A stretch of 64,000 nucleotides of DNA from Candidatus Rhodoferax odensensis (GCA_016718405.1 JADKDJ010000033.1:372001-436000), one strand, 5' to 3'. Counted from the first letter of the stretch, positions 1 to 8,682 are shown. Numbers and translations: made by a program. Notes: a model not told the origin generated them from the sequence alone.

Positions 1-986
1 ATGTTGGACTTCATGGATTCGCGGTCCGGTGGCGCCACCTTGTGGTTATCGGTAATCACGGGACCTGGGTTGACGCGCAGCCAATCGACGCACTGCTTGA
101 TGATGCGGTTGGACTGCTTCATCTCCTCCATGCGCACCAGGTAACGGTCATACACGTCACCCGTCTTGCCCACCGGAATGTCGAAGTCTAGACGGTCATA
201 CACGTCATAGGGCTGCTTCTTGCGAAGATCCCACGCCACACCCGATCCGCGCAGCATGGGGCCGGTGAAGCCCATGTTCAGCGCGCGCTCCGGTGTCACG
301 ACTGCGATGTCGACCGTGCGCTGCTTCCAGATGCGGTTCTCGGTCAGCAGCGTGTGGTACTCAGCCAGGTAACCGGGAAAGCGTTGCGTGAAGTCGTCAA
401 TGAAGTCCAGCAGCGAGCCGCTGCGATTCTTGTTGATCTGGTCAAGCGACTTCGGCGCGCGCACCTTGCTGGCCTTGTGTTGCGGCATGCTGTCAGGCAG
501 ATCGCGGTACACGCCGCCGGGGCGAAAATAGGCCGCATGCATACGAGCGCCACTTGCGGCCTCGTACATGTCAAACAGGTCCTCGCGTTCGCGAAAGGTG
601 TAGATCAGGATGGTGGAGCTGCCGCAGTCGTTGCCGTGCGAGCCCAACCACATCAGGTGATTGAGCAAGCGGGTGATCTCGGCGTACATCACCCGGATGT
701 ACTGGGCACGGATCGGAACCGCAATGCCAAGCAGCTTCTCGATCGCCAAACAGTACGCGTGCTCATTGCACATCATCGAGACATAGTCCAGCCGATCCAT
801 GTAGGGCAGCGCCTGGATATAGGTCTTGCTCTCGGCCAACTTTTCCGTAGCCCGATGCAGCAGACCAATATGAGGATCGGCACGCTGGATGACCTCGCCG
901 TCAAGCTCCAGCACCAGGCGCAAGACGCCGTGCGCGGCCGGGTGCTGAGGGCCAAAATTCAGGGTGTAGTTCTTGATTTCAGCCAT
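1..986 (-). CDS. nuoD: NADH-quinone oxidoreductase subunit D (NuoD), partial
   Basis: 49-kDa subunit of respiratory complex I, a peripheral-arm subunit that helps form the quinone site next to cluster N2. The N-terminus reads MAEIKNYTLNFGPQHPAAHG, typical of the family, followed by GLLHRATEKL and the MMCNEHAYC region. The frame stays open to the left edge, so about 328 codons are present and the C-terminal part is missing. The start ATG (984-986) lies inside the end of nuoC, an 8-base overlap that implies translational coupling. It is the fourth gene of the nuoABCD series read on the minus strand; later nuo genes should lie beyond the edge. Confidence 0.97.
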   Translation of the reverse strand, partial: MAEIKNYTLNFGPQHPAAHGVLRLVLELDGEVIQRADPHIGLLHRATEKLAESKTYIQALPYMDRLDYVSMMCNEHAYCLAIEKLLGIAVPIRAQYIRVMYAEITRLLNHLMWLGSHGNDCGSSTILIYTFREREDLFDMYEAASGARMHAAYFRPGGVYRDLPDSMPQHKASKVRAPKSLDQINKNRSGSLLDFIDDFTQRFPGYLAEYHTLLTENRIWKQRTVDIAVVTPERALNMGFTGPMLRGSGVAWDLRKKQPYDVYDRLDFDIPVGKTGDVYDRYLVRMEEMKQSNRIIKQCVDWLRVNPGPVITDNHKVAPPDRESMKSN

Positions 987-1590
987 TCAAGCCACCGTAG
1001 TTGTCTTCGCGAATGACACGCGGCGTGATCTCGCGCGGCTCAATCGTGACGGGCTGGTAGATGACCCGTTTTTGTTCGGTGTCGTAGCGCATCTCGACAT
1101 GGCCGCTGGTTGGGAAGTCTTTGCGGAAAGGGTGCCCGATGAAACCGTAGTCGGTCAGAATACGACGCAAGTCGGGGTGCCCCTCGAACACGATACCGAA
1201 CAGATCGAAGGCCTCACGCTCGAACCAGTTGACGGAATTCCATACGTCGATAAGCGAGTCGAGCACCGGGAAATCGTCATCCTGAGCGAACACCTTGAGG
1301 CGAACTCGTTGATTGAGGCTGACCGACAGCAGATGCACCACGACACAGAAGCGAGCACCCTCGTAGACACCTTCGCCATAACTCGAGTAGTCGACACCGC
1401 ACAGGTCAATCGCTTGCTCGAAAGCACACCCGGGCGCGTCGCGCAACGTGCGGGCAGCCGCAAGGTAATCCGACGGCGCCACCAACACAGTGACCTCACC
1501 CAGGCGAATCTGGATACTTTTGATCTTGTCACCCAGCGCCGCCATGATCGCGGCCTGGGTGGTCTCTGGGCTTACTGCAAACTGGGTCAT
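979..1590 (-). CDS. nuoC: NADH-quinone oxidoreductase subunit C (NuoC)
   Basis: 30-kDa subunit of complex I, part of the hydrophilic connecting arm. The product is about 203 residues, starts MTQFAVSPETTQ and carries the family signature near NWFEREAFDLFGIVFEGHPDLRR in the second half, then GHPFRKDF. The C-terminus has the REITPRVIREDN tail usual in betaproteobacteria. The frame is open further upstream, but the ATG at 1590 is chosen because GAGGAA sits just before it and nuoB ends only 10 bases earlier. NuoC and NuoD are separate genes here, not fused as in E. coli. Confidence 0.96.
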   Translation of the reverse strand: MTQFAVSPETTQAAIMAALGDKIKSIQIRLGEVTVLVAPSDYLAAARTLRDAPGCAFEQAIDLCGVDYSSYGEGVYEGARFCVVVHLLSVSLNQRVRLKVFAQDDDFPVLDSLIDVWNSVNWFEREAFDLFGIVFEGHPDLRRILTDYGFIGHPFRKDFPTSGHVEMRYDTEQKRVIYQPVTIEPREITPRVIREDNYGGLNG

Positions 1591-1600
1591 CACGTGTTCC

Positions 1601-2080
1601 TCAAACCCGCGCAATCGTCTGGGTGCGACGAATCTTGCTCTGCAACTGGATGATGCCGTAGAGCAGTGCTTCCGCCGTCGGTGGGCAACCGGGCACGTAG
1701 ACGTCGACCGGCACCACGCGATCACAGCCGCGCACCACCGAATAGCTGTAGTGGTAGTAGCCACCACCGTTGGCGCAAGACCCCATGGATAGCACCCAGC
1801 GCGGCTCGGACATCTGGTCGTAGACCTTGCGCAAAGCTGGCGCCATCTTGTTGCACAAGGTCCCCGCCACAATCATCAAATCGGACTGGCGCGGACTGGC
1901 GCGAAACACCTCAGCACCGAAGCGACTAATGTCGTAGCGGGCAGTGGCCGCATGCATCATTTCAACCGCGCAACAGGCCAGGCCGAATGTCATGGGCCAG
2001 ACCGAACCGGTCTTGGCCCAGTTCATCACGGAGTCGTAACTCGTGGTGACAAAGCCTTCTTTCAGAACACCTTCAATCAT
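1601..2080 (-). CDS. nuoB: NADH-quinone oxidoreductase subunit B (NuoB)
   Basis: PSST subunit of complex I, which holds the terminal [4Fe-4S] cluster N2 that passes electrons to quinone. The product has 159 residues. The cluster ligands are visible: the adjacent pair C36-C37 (FGLACCAVEMM), C102 (MGSCANGGG) and C132 (YVPGCPPTAE). The start MIEGVLKEGF follows the end of nuoA by 3 bases. Length and ligand spacing are normal for the short betaproteobacterial form. Confidence 0.97.
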   Translation of the reverse strand: MIEGVLKEGFVTTSYDSVMNWAKTGSVWPMTFGLACCAVEMMHAATARYDISRFGAEVFRASPRQSDLMIVAGTLCNKMAPALRKVYDQMSEPRWVLSMGSCANGGGYYHYSYSVVRGCDRVVPVDVYVPGCPPTAEALLYGIIQLQSKIRRTQTIARV

Positions 2081-2083
2081 TCG

Positions 2084-2443
2084 TTACTCCCAGTCCAGGG
2101 CACCTTTGCGCCACATGTACACAAAGCCAATGGTCAGCACGGCCACGAACTCCAGGCCGATCAGAAAGCCGAACATGCCGAGATCTTTCAGCGCCACAGC
2201 CCAGGGAAACAGGAAGGCAGTTTCGAGGTCAAACAGGATGAACAGGATTGCAACCAGGTAGTAACGAACGTCAAACTTCATGCGCGCGTCTTCGAAGGCT
2301 TCGAAGCCGCACTCGTAAGGAGAGTTCTTGGCTGGGTCAGGCCGATTGGGGCCGAGGATGTAGCCGATCACCTGGGGGGCAATCCCCACCGCGATACCGA
2401 CCAAGATGAACAAGAGGACAGGCAGGTACTGATCAAGGTTCAT
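2084..2443 (-). CDS. nuoA: NADH-quinone oxidoreductase subunit A (NuoA)
   Basis: Small membrane subunit of complex I (119 residues), at the junction of the membrane and peripheral arms. Three hydrophobic segments are visible: near residues 6-28, around 58-80 and near 88-108. The conserved loop SPYECGFEAFEDAR, which carries the family's cysteine, lies between the first two. The start at 2443 gives MNLDQYLPVLLF, the usual N-terminus in Burkholderiales; a start further upstream would add an uncharacteristic polar tail. It is the first gene of the nuo run and lies just downstream of a tRNA-Leu gene on the same strand. Confidence 0.95.
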   Translation of the reverse strand: MNLDQYLPVLLFILVGIAVGIAPQVIGYILGPNRPDPAKNSPYECGFEAFEDARMKFDVRYYLVAILFILFDLETAFLFPWAVALKDLGMFGFLIGLEFVAVLTIGFVYMWRKGALDWE

Positions 2444-2502
2444 CGTCGGATTTTGATTGAATTGTTCGCTTGGTGCATTGATCTGCAACAAGTACATTAA
2501 TC

Positions 2503-2587
2503 TGGTGCCGTCGGCGAGACTCGAACTCGCACAGCTTTCGCCACTACCCCCTCAAGATAGCGTGTCTACCAATTTCACCACGACGGC
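2503..2587 (-). tRNA. tRNA-Leu (anticodon GAG)
   Basis: On the minus strand the gene starts GCCGTCG and ends CGACGGC plus an encoded ACCA, giving a 7-bp acceptor stem. The anticodon loop reads CTTGAGG (anticodon GAG, leucine), and the T arm GTTCGAGTC and a long variable arm fit class II tRNA-Leu. It lies between secG and nuoA on the same strand, 59 bases upstream of nuoA, so it is probably excised from the mRNA of the surrounding operon. Confidence 0.95.
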
Positions 2588-2705
2588 ATTGCTCAGACGC
2601 CCGGTCAGCTTGAGGAACCTTGCGTTTTGGGGCCTTCCGAGCAGACTTAGAGTTTACCCCGAAATCAACAGTGTTTCGGGAAGTAACGGGGCATTTTCGC
2701 GCCGG

Positions 2706-3071
2706 TCACTTGGTTGGAATTTGAGCAGCCCCAGAGGCCGGTGCAGCAGGTGCGACCGGCACCGAAGCGGCTGATGCCGGCACCGCGCTGGCGGCGCCTT
2801 CGAGCACGCTGCCACTGCTGACTGGCCGCGCATGACCAAAGTACGCCAGTGCCAAGGTGCAGACAAAGAACACAGTGGCCAGGACCGCCGTGAAGCGCGA
2901 CAGAAAGTTCGCGCTGCCGCTGGCGCCAAACAGGCTGCCTGAGCTGCCGCTGCCGAAGGCTGCCCCCATGTCGGCGCCCTTGCCATGCTGGACCAAAATC
3001 AGACCGATCATGCCAACGGCCGAAATCATCTGCGCTGCCAACAACAGGTTCAACAAAAATCCACTCATCAA
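2706..3071 (-). CDS. secG: Protein translocase subunit SecG
   Basis: Auxiliary subunit of the SecYEG inner-membrane translocon. The product is about 121 residues with two membrane segments (near 4-27 and 58-80). The conserved loop between them has QHGKGADMGAAFGSGSSGSLFGA, shown here only as its core GKGADMGAAFG. The C-terminal tail of about 35 residues is rich in Ala and Pro, common in betaproteobacterial SecG. Start is either the first or second of two consecutive ATG codons (3071 or 3068). It follows tpiA by 34 bases, the usual tpiA-secG pair. Confidence 0.95.
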   Translation of the reverse strand: MMSGFLLNLLLAAQMISAVGMIGLILVQHGKGADMGAAFGSGSSGSLFGASGSANFLSRFTAVLATVFFVCTLALAYFGHARPVSSGSVLEGAASAVPASAASVPVAPAAPASGAAQIPTK

Positions 3072-3105
3072 ATACTCCTAAATATGTAGCAACCAGCCCA
3101 GTCTC

Positions 3106-3849
3106 TCAGAGGGCTGCGGCAATAATCGAAAGAAAATCCTGAGCCTTCAGCGAAGCACCGCCAATCAGGCCACCATCAATGTCGGGCTGCGACAGCAACT
3201 GCGCTGCGTTGGCCGCGTTCATGCTGCCGCCGTAGAGGATGCGAATGCGCTCGGCTTGCGCCGAGGCCGCCTTGAGCTGGGCTCGCAGTACCGCATGCAC
3301 CTGCTGTGCCTGCTCCGGGCTTGCAGTCTTGCCGGTACCAATGGCCCACACGGGCTCGTACGCCACCACAATCTCGCTGATGCAGTGCCCGTTGGTATGA
3401 ATCACGGCGGCCAGCTGGCGCTTGACCACTTCTTCGGTCTTGCCCGCCTCGCGCTGCGCCAGAGTTTCACCAACGCAGACGATCGGCGTCACGCCGCTGG
3501 CCAAGGCGGTCTTTGCCTTGGCCGCCACCAGCTGATCGGTCTCGCCGTGGTACTGCCGACGCTCGGAGTGCCCGACGATCGCATAACGAACACCGAACTC
3601 CCTGAGCATGGCGGCGCTGAGCTCACCCGTATAGGCCCCGGACTCATGCATCGAAACATCCTGCGCACCCAACTCGATCGGGCTACCCGCCACCAGGGCC
3701 TGCAGCTGCGCCAGGTACAGCGCTGGCACACACACGGCAACTTCGCAAGGCTGCGCCGGCAAACCCGCCAGCAATGCCTTGACCAGCGCCTCATTGCCGG
3801 CCAGGCTGCCGTTCATTTTCCAGTTACCCGCAATCAGTTCTTTCTTCAT
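3106..3849 (-). CDS. tpiA: Triosephosphate isomerase
   Basis: Interconverts dihydroxyacetone phosphate and glyceraldehyde 3-phosphate in glycolysis and gluconeogenesis. The product has 247 residues with the full active site: N9 and K11 in AGNWKMNG, the electrophile H94 in VGHSERR, and the base E165 in AYEPVWAIGTG. The phosphate-binding GGS appears in ILYGGSMN. The start at 3849 overlaps the stop of the upstream oxidoreductase gene by 4 bases (ATGA), a sign of coupling. Alternative in-frame starts upstream would lie inside that gene. Confidence 0.98.
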   Translation of the reverse strand: MKKELIAGNWKMNGSLAGNEALVKALLAGLPAQPCEVAVCVPALYLAQLQALVAGSPIELGAQDVSMHESGAYTGELSAAMLREFGVRYAIVGHSERRQYHGETDQLVAAKAKTALASGVTPIVCVGETLAQREAGKTEEVVKRQLAAVIHTNGHCISEIVVAYEPVWAIGTGKTASPEQAQQVHAVLRAQLKAASAQAERIRILYGGSMNAANAAQLLSQPDIDGGLIGGASLKAQDFLSIIAAAL

Positions 3850-4841
3850 GCTGCACCCCATGTCAAAACGATCTTGCCCACATGCTGGTTCGACTCCATC
3901 AGTGCGTGAGCGCGCGCCGCATCGGCGGCGTCAAACGTACTGTGGATCACCGGCTTGATGCGCCCGGCCTCGATCAATGGCCAGACCACGCGCCGGCAGG
4001 CTTGGGCTAATGCCGCCTTGAACGCAGCCGAGCGTGGGCGCAGGGTCGAGCCAGTCACAGTGAGTCGCCGACGCAGCACCAGGCCGGCATTGAACTCGCA
4101 CTTTACCCCGCCCTGCACGGCGATGATGACCAGGCGCCCGTCTTCAGCCAGGCACTCCACCTCGCTCGCCACATAGCTTCCGGCCACCATGTCCAGAATG
4201 ACATCGACGCCCTTGCCCTGGGTCAGGCGCAGCACTTCGTCTTTGAAATCCTGCGTCTTGTAATTGATGGCATGGTCGGCGCCCAGCGCCCGGCAGGCGG
4301 CGCACTTGTCATCGCTGCCGGCTGTGACAATCACCGTTGCACCCAGGGCTTTGGCCAACTGAATCGCCGTGACGCCAATGCCACTTGAGCCGCCCTGAAT
4401 CAGCAAGATCTCGCCCGCGCCAAGATGCGCACGGTCAAACACATTGCTCCAGACGGTGAACACCGTCTCAGGCAGCGACGCCGCCTCAATGTCGCTCCAG
4501 CCTTTGGGGACCGGCAGACACTGCGCCGCCGGCGCCACGCACCACTGCGCATAGCCGCCACCGGCGACCAGTGCGCAGACATGATCGCCCAGCTTCAAGC
4601 CAGCCTGCTCCAGGGCAAGCGGATCACCCTGCTCGATCACGCCCGCAACCTCCAGCCCCGGAATATCCGAAGCCCCGGGCGGCACCGGGTACAAACCCAT
4701 GCGCTGCAATACATCCGGGCGGTTCACACCGCTGGCGTGCACGCGAATCAACACTTCACCTGCCGCCGCAACGGGCGCAGGCCGCTGCCCCAGACGCAAG
4801 ACGTCCGGTGCACCAGGGGCGGTGATTTCGATGGCTTTCAT
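3846..4841 (-). CDS. NAD(P)H:quinone oxidoreductase, MDR family
   Basis: Zinc-independent medium-chain dehydrogenase/reductase (331 residues), probably reducing quinones or alpha,beta-unsaturated carbonyls with NADPH. An N-terminal GroES-like domain (MKAIEITAPGAPDVLRL, GLYPVPPGASDIPGLEVAG) is followed by a Rossmann domain whose nucleotide site reads IQGGSSGIGVTAIQLAKALG. No structural zinc cysteine cluster is seen. It resembles the PIG3/Qor branch that sits between pnp and tpiA in Comamonadaceae. The true substrate cannot be told from sequence. Confidence 0.9.
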   Translation of the reverse strand: MKAIEITAPGAPDVLRLGQRPAPVAAAGEVLIRVHASGVNRPDVLQRMGLYPVPPGASDIPGLEVAGVIEQGDPLALEQAGLKLGDHVCALVAGGGYAQWCVAPAAQCLPVPKGWSDIEAASLPETVFTVWSNVFDRAHLGAGEILLIQGGSSGIGVTAIQLAKALGATVIVTAGSDDKCAACRALGADHAINYKTQDFKDEVLRLTQGKGVDVILDMVAGSYVASEVECLAEDGRLVIIAVQGGVKCEFNAGLVLRRRLTVTGSTLRPRSAAFKAALAQACRRVVWPLIEAGRIKPVIHSTFDAADAARAHALMESNQHVGKIVLTWGAA

Positions 4842-4900
4842 GGGATGGTCCGAAGTGGTTTGAAAGCGCCGCCGGGAAGCAACGCCTTCAAGCCACCAGC

Positions 4901-7024
4901 TTACTGCTGTTGCTGTTGCGACTGATCCTGCCCGCGGTCCAGCAGCGCCTTCATCGACAGCTTGACGCGACCCTTCTCATCGGTCTCCAGCACCTTGACC
5001 TTGATGATCTGGCCTTCCTTGAGGTAGTCGGTCACCTTCTCAACACGCTCATGGGCGATCTGGCTGATGTGCAACAGACCGTCTTTGCCAGGTAGCAGAT
5101 TGACCAACGCGCCGAAATCAAGAATCTTGGTGATGGCCCCTTCGTAGACCTTGCCGATTTCGACTTCCGCGGTGATTTGTTCGATGCGACGCTTGGCTTC
5201 TTCGGCCTTGGCGGGATCGGTGGAAGCGATGGTGATGGTGCCATCTTCCTCGATGTTGATCTGGGTACCGGTCTCTTCGGTGAGGGCACGGATAACCGAG
5301 CCACCCTTGCCGATGACGTCCCGAATCTTCTCTGGGTTGATCTTCATGGTGAACAGGCGCGGGGCGAAGTTGGACACTTCGGTCTTGGCTTCAGCCATGG
5401 CTTCTTGCATCTTGCCCAGAATGTGCATGCGCGCTTCTTTGGCTTGAGCCAAGGCCACTTGCATGATTTCCTTGGTGATGCCCTGGATCTTGATATCCAT
5501 CTGCAGCGCGGTAATGCCATTGGTGGTGCCAGCGACCTTGAAGTCCATGTCACCAAGGTGATCCTCATCGCCCAGGATGTCGGTCAGCACGGCGAAGCGG
5601 TTTTCTTCCTTGATCAAACCCATGGCTATGCCAGCCACGTGGGCCTTCAACGGAACACCCGCATCCATCAAGGACAGGCAGCCACCGCAAACCGACGCCA
5701 TGGAGGACGAACCGTTGGACTCGGTGATTTCGGACACCACACGCATGGTGTAGGGGAAGTCTTCCTTCTTGGGCAATACGGCAACCAAGGCGCGCTTGGC
5801 CAGGCGACCGTGGCCGATTTCGCGGCGCTTGGGCGTGCCCACGCGACCGGTTTCGCCGGTAGCGAACGGAGGCATGTTGTAGTGCAGCATGAAGCGGTCT
5901 TCGTACTCACCAGACAGAGCGTCGATACGCTGGGCATCGCGTTCCGTTCCGAGGGTGGTCACGACCAAGGCCTGCGTTTCGCCACGCGTAAACAGGGCCG
6001 AGCCGTGTGTGCGGGGCAACACGCTGTTGCGAATCTCGATCGCTCGCACGGTGCGAGTGTCGCGACCGTCGATGCGGGGCTCGCCAGCCAGAATCTGGCC
6101 GCGCACGATCTTGGCTTCGATCTCGAACAGCAGGCCCTCGATGGCCACGCTGTCAAACGCAGCGCCGTCGGCCTTCAATGCGGCCATCACATCGGCGTAG
6201 GCGGCGCGGCAGGCCTGGGTGCGGGCCTGCTTGTTGCGGATCTGGTAGGCCGCTTCGATCTTGGCTTTGGCCAGAGCATCGATCTTGGCGATCAGGACTT
6301 CGTCCTTGGCAGGGGCCTTCCAGTCCCACACGGGCTTGCCAGCATCGCGCACCAGCTCATGGATGGCGTTGATGGCGACATTGCCCTGCTCATGACCAAA
6401 CACCACGGCGCCGAGCATGATTTCCTCAGACAGCTGCTGTGCCTCGGATTCGACCATCAGCACAGCCGCTTCGGTGCCGGCCACCACCAGATCCAGGACC
6501 GAGTCCTTTCGCTGGGTCTGACCTGGGTTGAGCACGTATTCGCCGTTGATGTAGCCCACGCGTGCAGCACCAATCGGCCCATTGAAGGGAATGCCACTGA
6601 TCGACAGCGCAGCGCTGACAGCGATCATGGCGGCAATGTCGGCGTCCACCTCTGGGTTCAGGGACACAGTGTGAATCACCACGTGGACCTCGTTGAAGAA
6701 GCCTTCCGGAAACAGAGGGCGAATCGGGCGATCAATCAGGCGGCTGGTCAGCGTCTCAAACTCGCTGGGGCGTCCTTCACGCTTGAAGAAGCTTCCGGGG
6801 ATCTTGCCCGCAGCGTAGGTCTTCTCAAGGTAGTCAACGGTCAGCGGGAAGAAGTCCTGGCCGGGCTTGCCCTCGGTCTTGCCAACCACCGTTGCCAGCA
6901 CCACCGTGCCGTCCATATCGAGCAGCACCGCGCCGGTGGACTGGCGGGCGATTTCGCCGGTTTCCATGGTGACCGTGTTCTGACCCCATTGGAAGGTCTT
7001 GCTCACTTTATTGAATATGCTCAT
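4901..7024 (-). CDS. pnp: Polyribonucleotide nucleotidyltransferase (PNPase)
   Basis: Phosphorolytic 3'-to-5' exoribonuclease of the RNA degradosome. The product has 707 residues: two RNase PH domains (the second carries RRREIGHGRLAKRAL and the catalytic stretch GGCLSLMDAGVPL, IAMGLI, GDEDHLGDMDFKVAGT), then a KH domain (KIRDVIGKGGSVIRAL, about 555-615) and an S1 domain (GALVNLLPGKDGLLHISQIA, about 625-690). The tail ends in five glutamines. It lies downstream of rpsO, the classical order, separated from it by a hairpin that may terminate some rpsO transcripts. The start MSIFNKVSKTFQWG is usual for the family. Confidence 0.98.
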   Translation of the reverse strand: MSIFNKVSKTFQWGQNTVTMETGEIARQSTGAVLLDMDGTVVLATVVGKTEGKPGQDFFPLTVDYLEKTYAAGKIPGSFFKREGRPSEFETLTSRLIDRPIRPLFPEGFFNEVHVVIHTVSLNPEVDADIAAMIAVSAALSISGIPFNGPIGAARVGYINGEYVLNPGQTQRKDSVLDLVVAGTEAAVLMVESEAQQLSEEIMLGAVVFGHEQGNVAINAIHELVRDAGKPVWDWKAPAKDEVLIAKIDALAKAKIEAAYQIRNKQARTQACRAAYADVMAALKADGAAFDSVAIEGLLFEIEAKIVRGQILAGEPRIDGRDTRTVRAIEIRNSVLPRTHGSALFTRGETQALVVTTLGTERDAQRIDALSGEYEDRFMLHYNMPPFATGETGRVGTPKRREIGHGRLAKRALVAVLPKKEDFPYTMRVVSEITESNGSSSMASVCGGCLSLMDAGVPLKAHVAGIAMGLIKEENRFAVLTDILGDEDHLGDMDFKVAGTTNGITALQMDIKIQGITKEIMQVALAQAKEARMHILGKMQEAMAEAKTEVSNFAPRLFTMKINPEKIRDVIGKGGSVIRALTEETGTQINIEEDGTITIASTDPAKAEEAKRRIEQITAEVEIGKVYEGAITKILDFGALVNLLPGKDGLLHISQIAHERVEKVTDYLKEGQIIKVKVLETDEKGRVKLSMKALLDRGQDQSQQQQQ

Positions 7025-7197
7025 TGCTTTTCTCCTGGTCGTGTTTGGGAGGTGCAGGCCACCTCACCTGAGCCCGGAAACGCCGCGCAGAACACGATGC
7101 CATTCCAGAGAAAATCGGGGCGCTCGCAGCAACCCCAACCGCCTTTGGAATGACACAGCTTCGCTCCGCTTGGGTACTTTCCGTTAAATAAACAACA

Positions 7198-7231
7198 AAG
7201 CGCCTGAGCTAGTGGACTAACTCAGGCGCTT
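7198..7231 (-). terminator. Hairpin between rpsO and pnp
   Basis: An 11-bp perfect inverted repeat (AAGCGCCTGAG at 7198-7208, CTCAGGCGCTT at 7221-7231) with a 12-base loop that can itself pair partly. Read on the minus strand it begins 18 bases after the rpsO stop and is followed by TTTGTTGTTT. It fits a leaky intrinsic terminator or an RNase processing site between rpsO and pnp, as known for this gene pair in E. coli. Confidence 0.8.
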
Positions 7232-7248
7232 CTCATTCGTGGGGCCGG

Positions 7249-7515
7249 TTACTTACGCAGACCCAGCTTGGTGATCAGTGCGGAATAACGATCCGCATCC
7301 TTGGACTTCAGGTAGTCCAGCAGCTTGCGCCGACGGCTCACCATGCGCAACAGACCACGGCGACCATGGTGATCCTTGGCGTGGGTCTTGAAATGGGGGG
7401 TCAACTCGTTGATGCGAGCCGTCAGCAGGGCAACCTGAACTTCAGGGCTACCGGTGTCGCCGACTTTGCGGGCGTTGTCCTTGACAACAGCAGCTTTGAT
7501 GCTGGAGAGAATCAT
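7249..7515 (-). CDS. rpsO: 30S ribosomal protein S15
   Basis: Primary 16S rRNA-binding protein of the small-subunit platform. The product has 88 residues, the standard length, with the conserved stretches DTGSPEVQVALLTARI and HFKTHAKDHHGRRGLLRMVS that contact rRNA, and the basic C-terminus YLKSKDADRYSALITKLGLRK, of which the last part GLRK is typical. The first gene of the rpsO-pnp unit; a small hairpin lies 22 bases before the start. Confidence 0.98.
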   Translation of the reverse strand: MILSSIKAAVVKDNARKVGDTGSPEVQVALLTARINELTPHFKTHAKDHHGRRGLLRMVSRRRKLLDYLKSKDADRYSALITKLGLRK

Positions 7516-7536
7516 GATGTGTATCCGTTGAGGTGC

Positions 7537-7552
7537 GGCCTGAAAACAGGCC
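7537..7552 (-). promoter_or_regulatory. Hairpin in rpsO leader
   Basis: GGCCTG and CAGGCC form a 6-bp perfect stem with a four-base loop, ending 22 bases upstream of the rpsO ATG on the minus strand. S15 represses its own translation through leader RNA structures in many bacteria, with structures that differ between lineages. That this hairpin is part of such a control element is inference from position only. Confidence 0.4.
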
Positions 7553-7622
7553 AGCGTTGTACAACTTGCGCCAGGGGCTGGAACTGCTCCTGGCGTGCGC
7601 TTCGCAAGTGCAAAGCCTTGGA

Positions 7623-7628
7623 ATTATA
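7623..7628 (-). promoter_or_regulatory. Putative -10 element of the rpsO promoter
   Basis: The minus strand carries a perfect TATAAT here, about 108 bases upstream of the rpsO start. I see no convincing -35 at 16-18 bases upstream (nearest sequence is GC-rich). The leader from a start near 7616 would be about 100 bases and would include the hairpin at 7537-7552. Confidence 0.5.
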
Positions 7629-7659
7629 GCCCATTGCGCGCCGGGGTGTACCCAGCGCC

Positions 7660-8682
7660 TCAGCCGCCGCCGCCCGAGCCCGCACGGGGTGTGCCCGTCG
7701 GCGCTGCGCCCTTCATAAAACCTAGAAAGCGCCGCGTCACGGCTTCAGGCTTGGGTCCAAAGTCGCCATGTCCGGCGCGGTCAATCACGATCAGCTCGCT
7801 GGGCACGCCATGCGCCGTAAGTACCTCATGAAAGCGGGTGGCCTGCCGCGGTGGCACCAAGGGGTCCAGACGGCCATGAATGATCATGGCGGAGGCGCTG
7901 CGGCTCGACACATAACTTGCCGCGCTGGCCTCGCTGTACGCCTGCGGCCGCTGCGCCAGACTCGCGCCCAATAGGCTCTCTATCATGTTGAGGGCATGCA
8001 CGGACTCGCTCGTTGGCGCCGCCAGCGCCTCCCGAACACCAACTGTCAAGTCATAGGGACCGCCGTGCAGAACCATCGCATCGATGTGACTGGACTGCGC
8101 CGAGAAGCCACCTCGCCCCTCAAATCGCGGCAGATGGGCAGTAGTGCCCAGCAGCGCGACCAGGTGCGCACCAGCTGAACCGCCCACCGCCACCACTCGC
8201 CGTGTGTCCATTTGGTACAGCGCAGCGTGCTCGCGAATCCAGCGCACCGCGCACTTGACGTCTTCAAGTTGCGCCGGAAAGCGACTCTGGGGCGCCAGCC
8301 GGTAGTCGATACTGACAGCCACCATGTCTTGTTGAGCCAGGGCCAGCATCAAAGGCCGGTAGTCCTGGCGCGACCCGGCACTCCAGCCCCCACCATGGAC
8401 CAGCATCACCACGGGCGCGGGCCGGGTCAGACCACGTGGCTGCGCAATGTCGAGCTTGAGTACCTGGGCACCCTGCGGCAACTGGCCCGTGCAGAACGGG
8501 ACCCCCTCGGTCAATTGCACGGAGGCCGGCAATTCGGCTGCCGCGTTGCGACCCGAACAGGCGATCAGCGCCAGCGCAACAACACTGCACCAACCCCAAG
8601 CCAGCGCGCGACCCCAGCCAACGGCATGCTGGGCGGCCAATACCGACCTCACGGCGATTAGTTTGGCCGCACCATCTTGCAC
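7660..8682 (-). CDS. Alpha/beta-hydrolase, HSL-type esterase/lipase, probable lipoprotein
   Basis: Serine hydrolase of the hormone-sensitive-lipase type (340 residues with this start). Visible features: oxyanion motif HGGGW (96-100), nucleophile elbow GGSAG with S169, acid D273 (GRLDPLVPP) and base H305 (RAGHGDF). Near the N-terminus a hydrophobic stretch ends in LIAC (C42), a likely lipobox, so the enzyme may be anchored in the outer or inner membrane. The tail is Gly-rich. Its first 25 bases overlap the end of the upstream solute-binding protein gene, so the two are coexpressed. Substrate unknown; carboxylesters are the expected class. Confidence 0.85.
   Translation of the reverse strand: MQDGAAKLIAVRSVLAAQHAVGWGRALAWGWCSVVALALIACSGRNAAAELPASVQLTEGVPFCTGQLPQGAQVLKLDIAQPRGLTRPAPVVMLVHGGGWSAGSRQDYRPLMLALAQQDMVAVSIDYRLAPQSRFPAQLEDVKCAVRWIREHAALYQMDTRRVVAVGGSAGAHLVALLGTTAHLPRFEGRGGFSAQSSHIDAMVLHGGPYDLTVGVREALAAPTSESVHALNMIESLLGASLAQRPQAYSEASAASYVSSRSASAMIIHGRLDPLVPPRQATRFHEVLTAHGVPSELIVIDRAGHGDFGPKPEAVTRRFLGFMKGAAPTGTPRAGSGGGG

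Noticed and set aside
5177..7153. 658-codon open frame opposite pnp on the plus strand
   Set aside because: It is antisense to the well supported pnp gene and its translation is His/Gly/Gln-rich without any family signature; long antisense frames are common in GC-rich genes.
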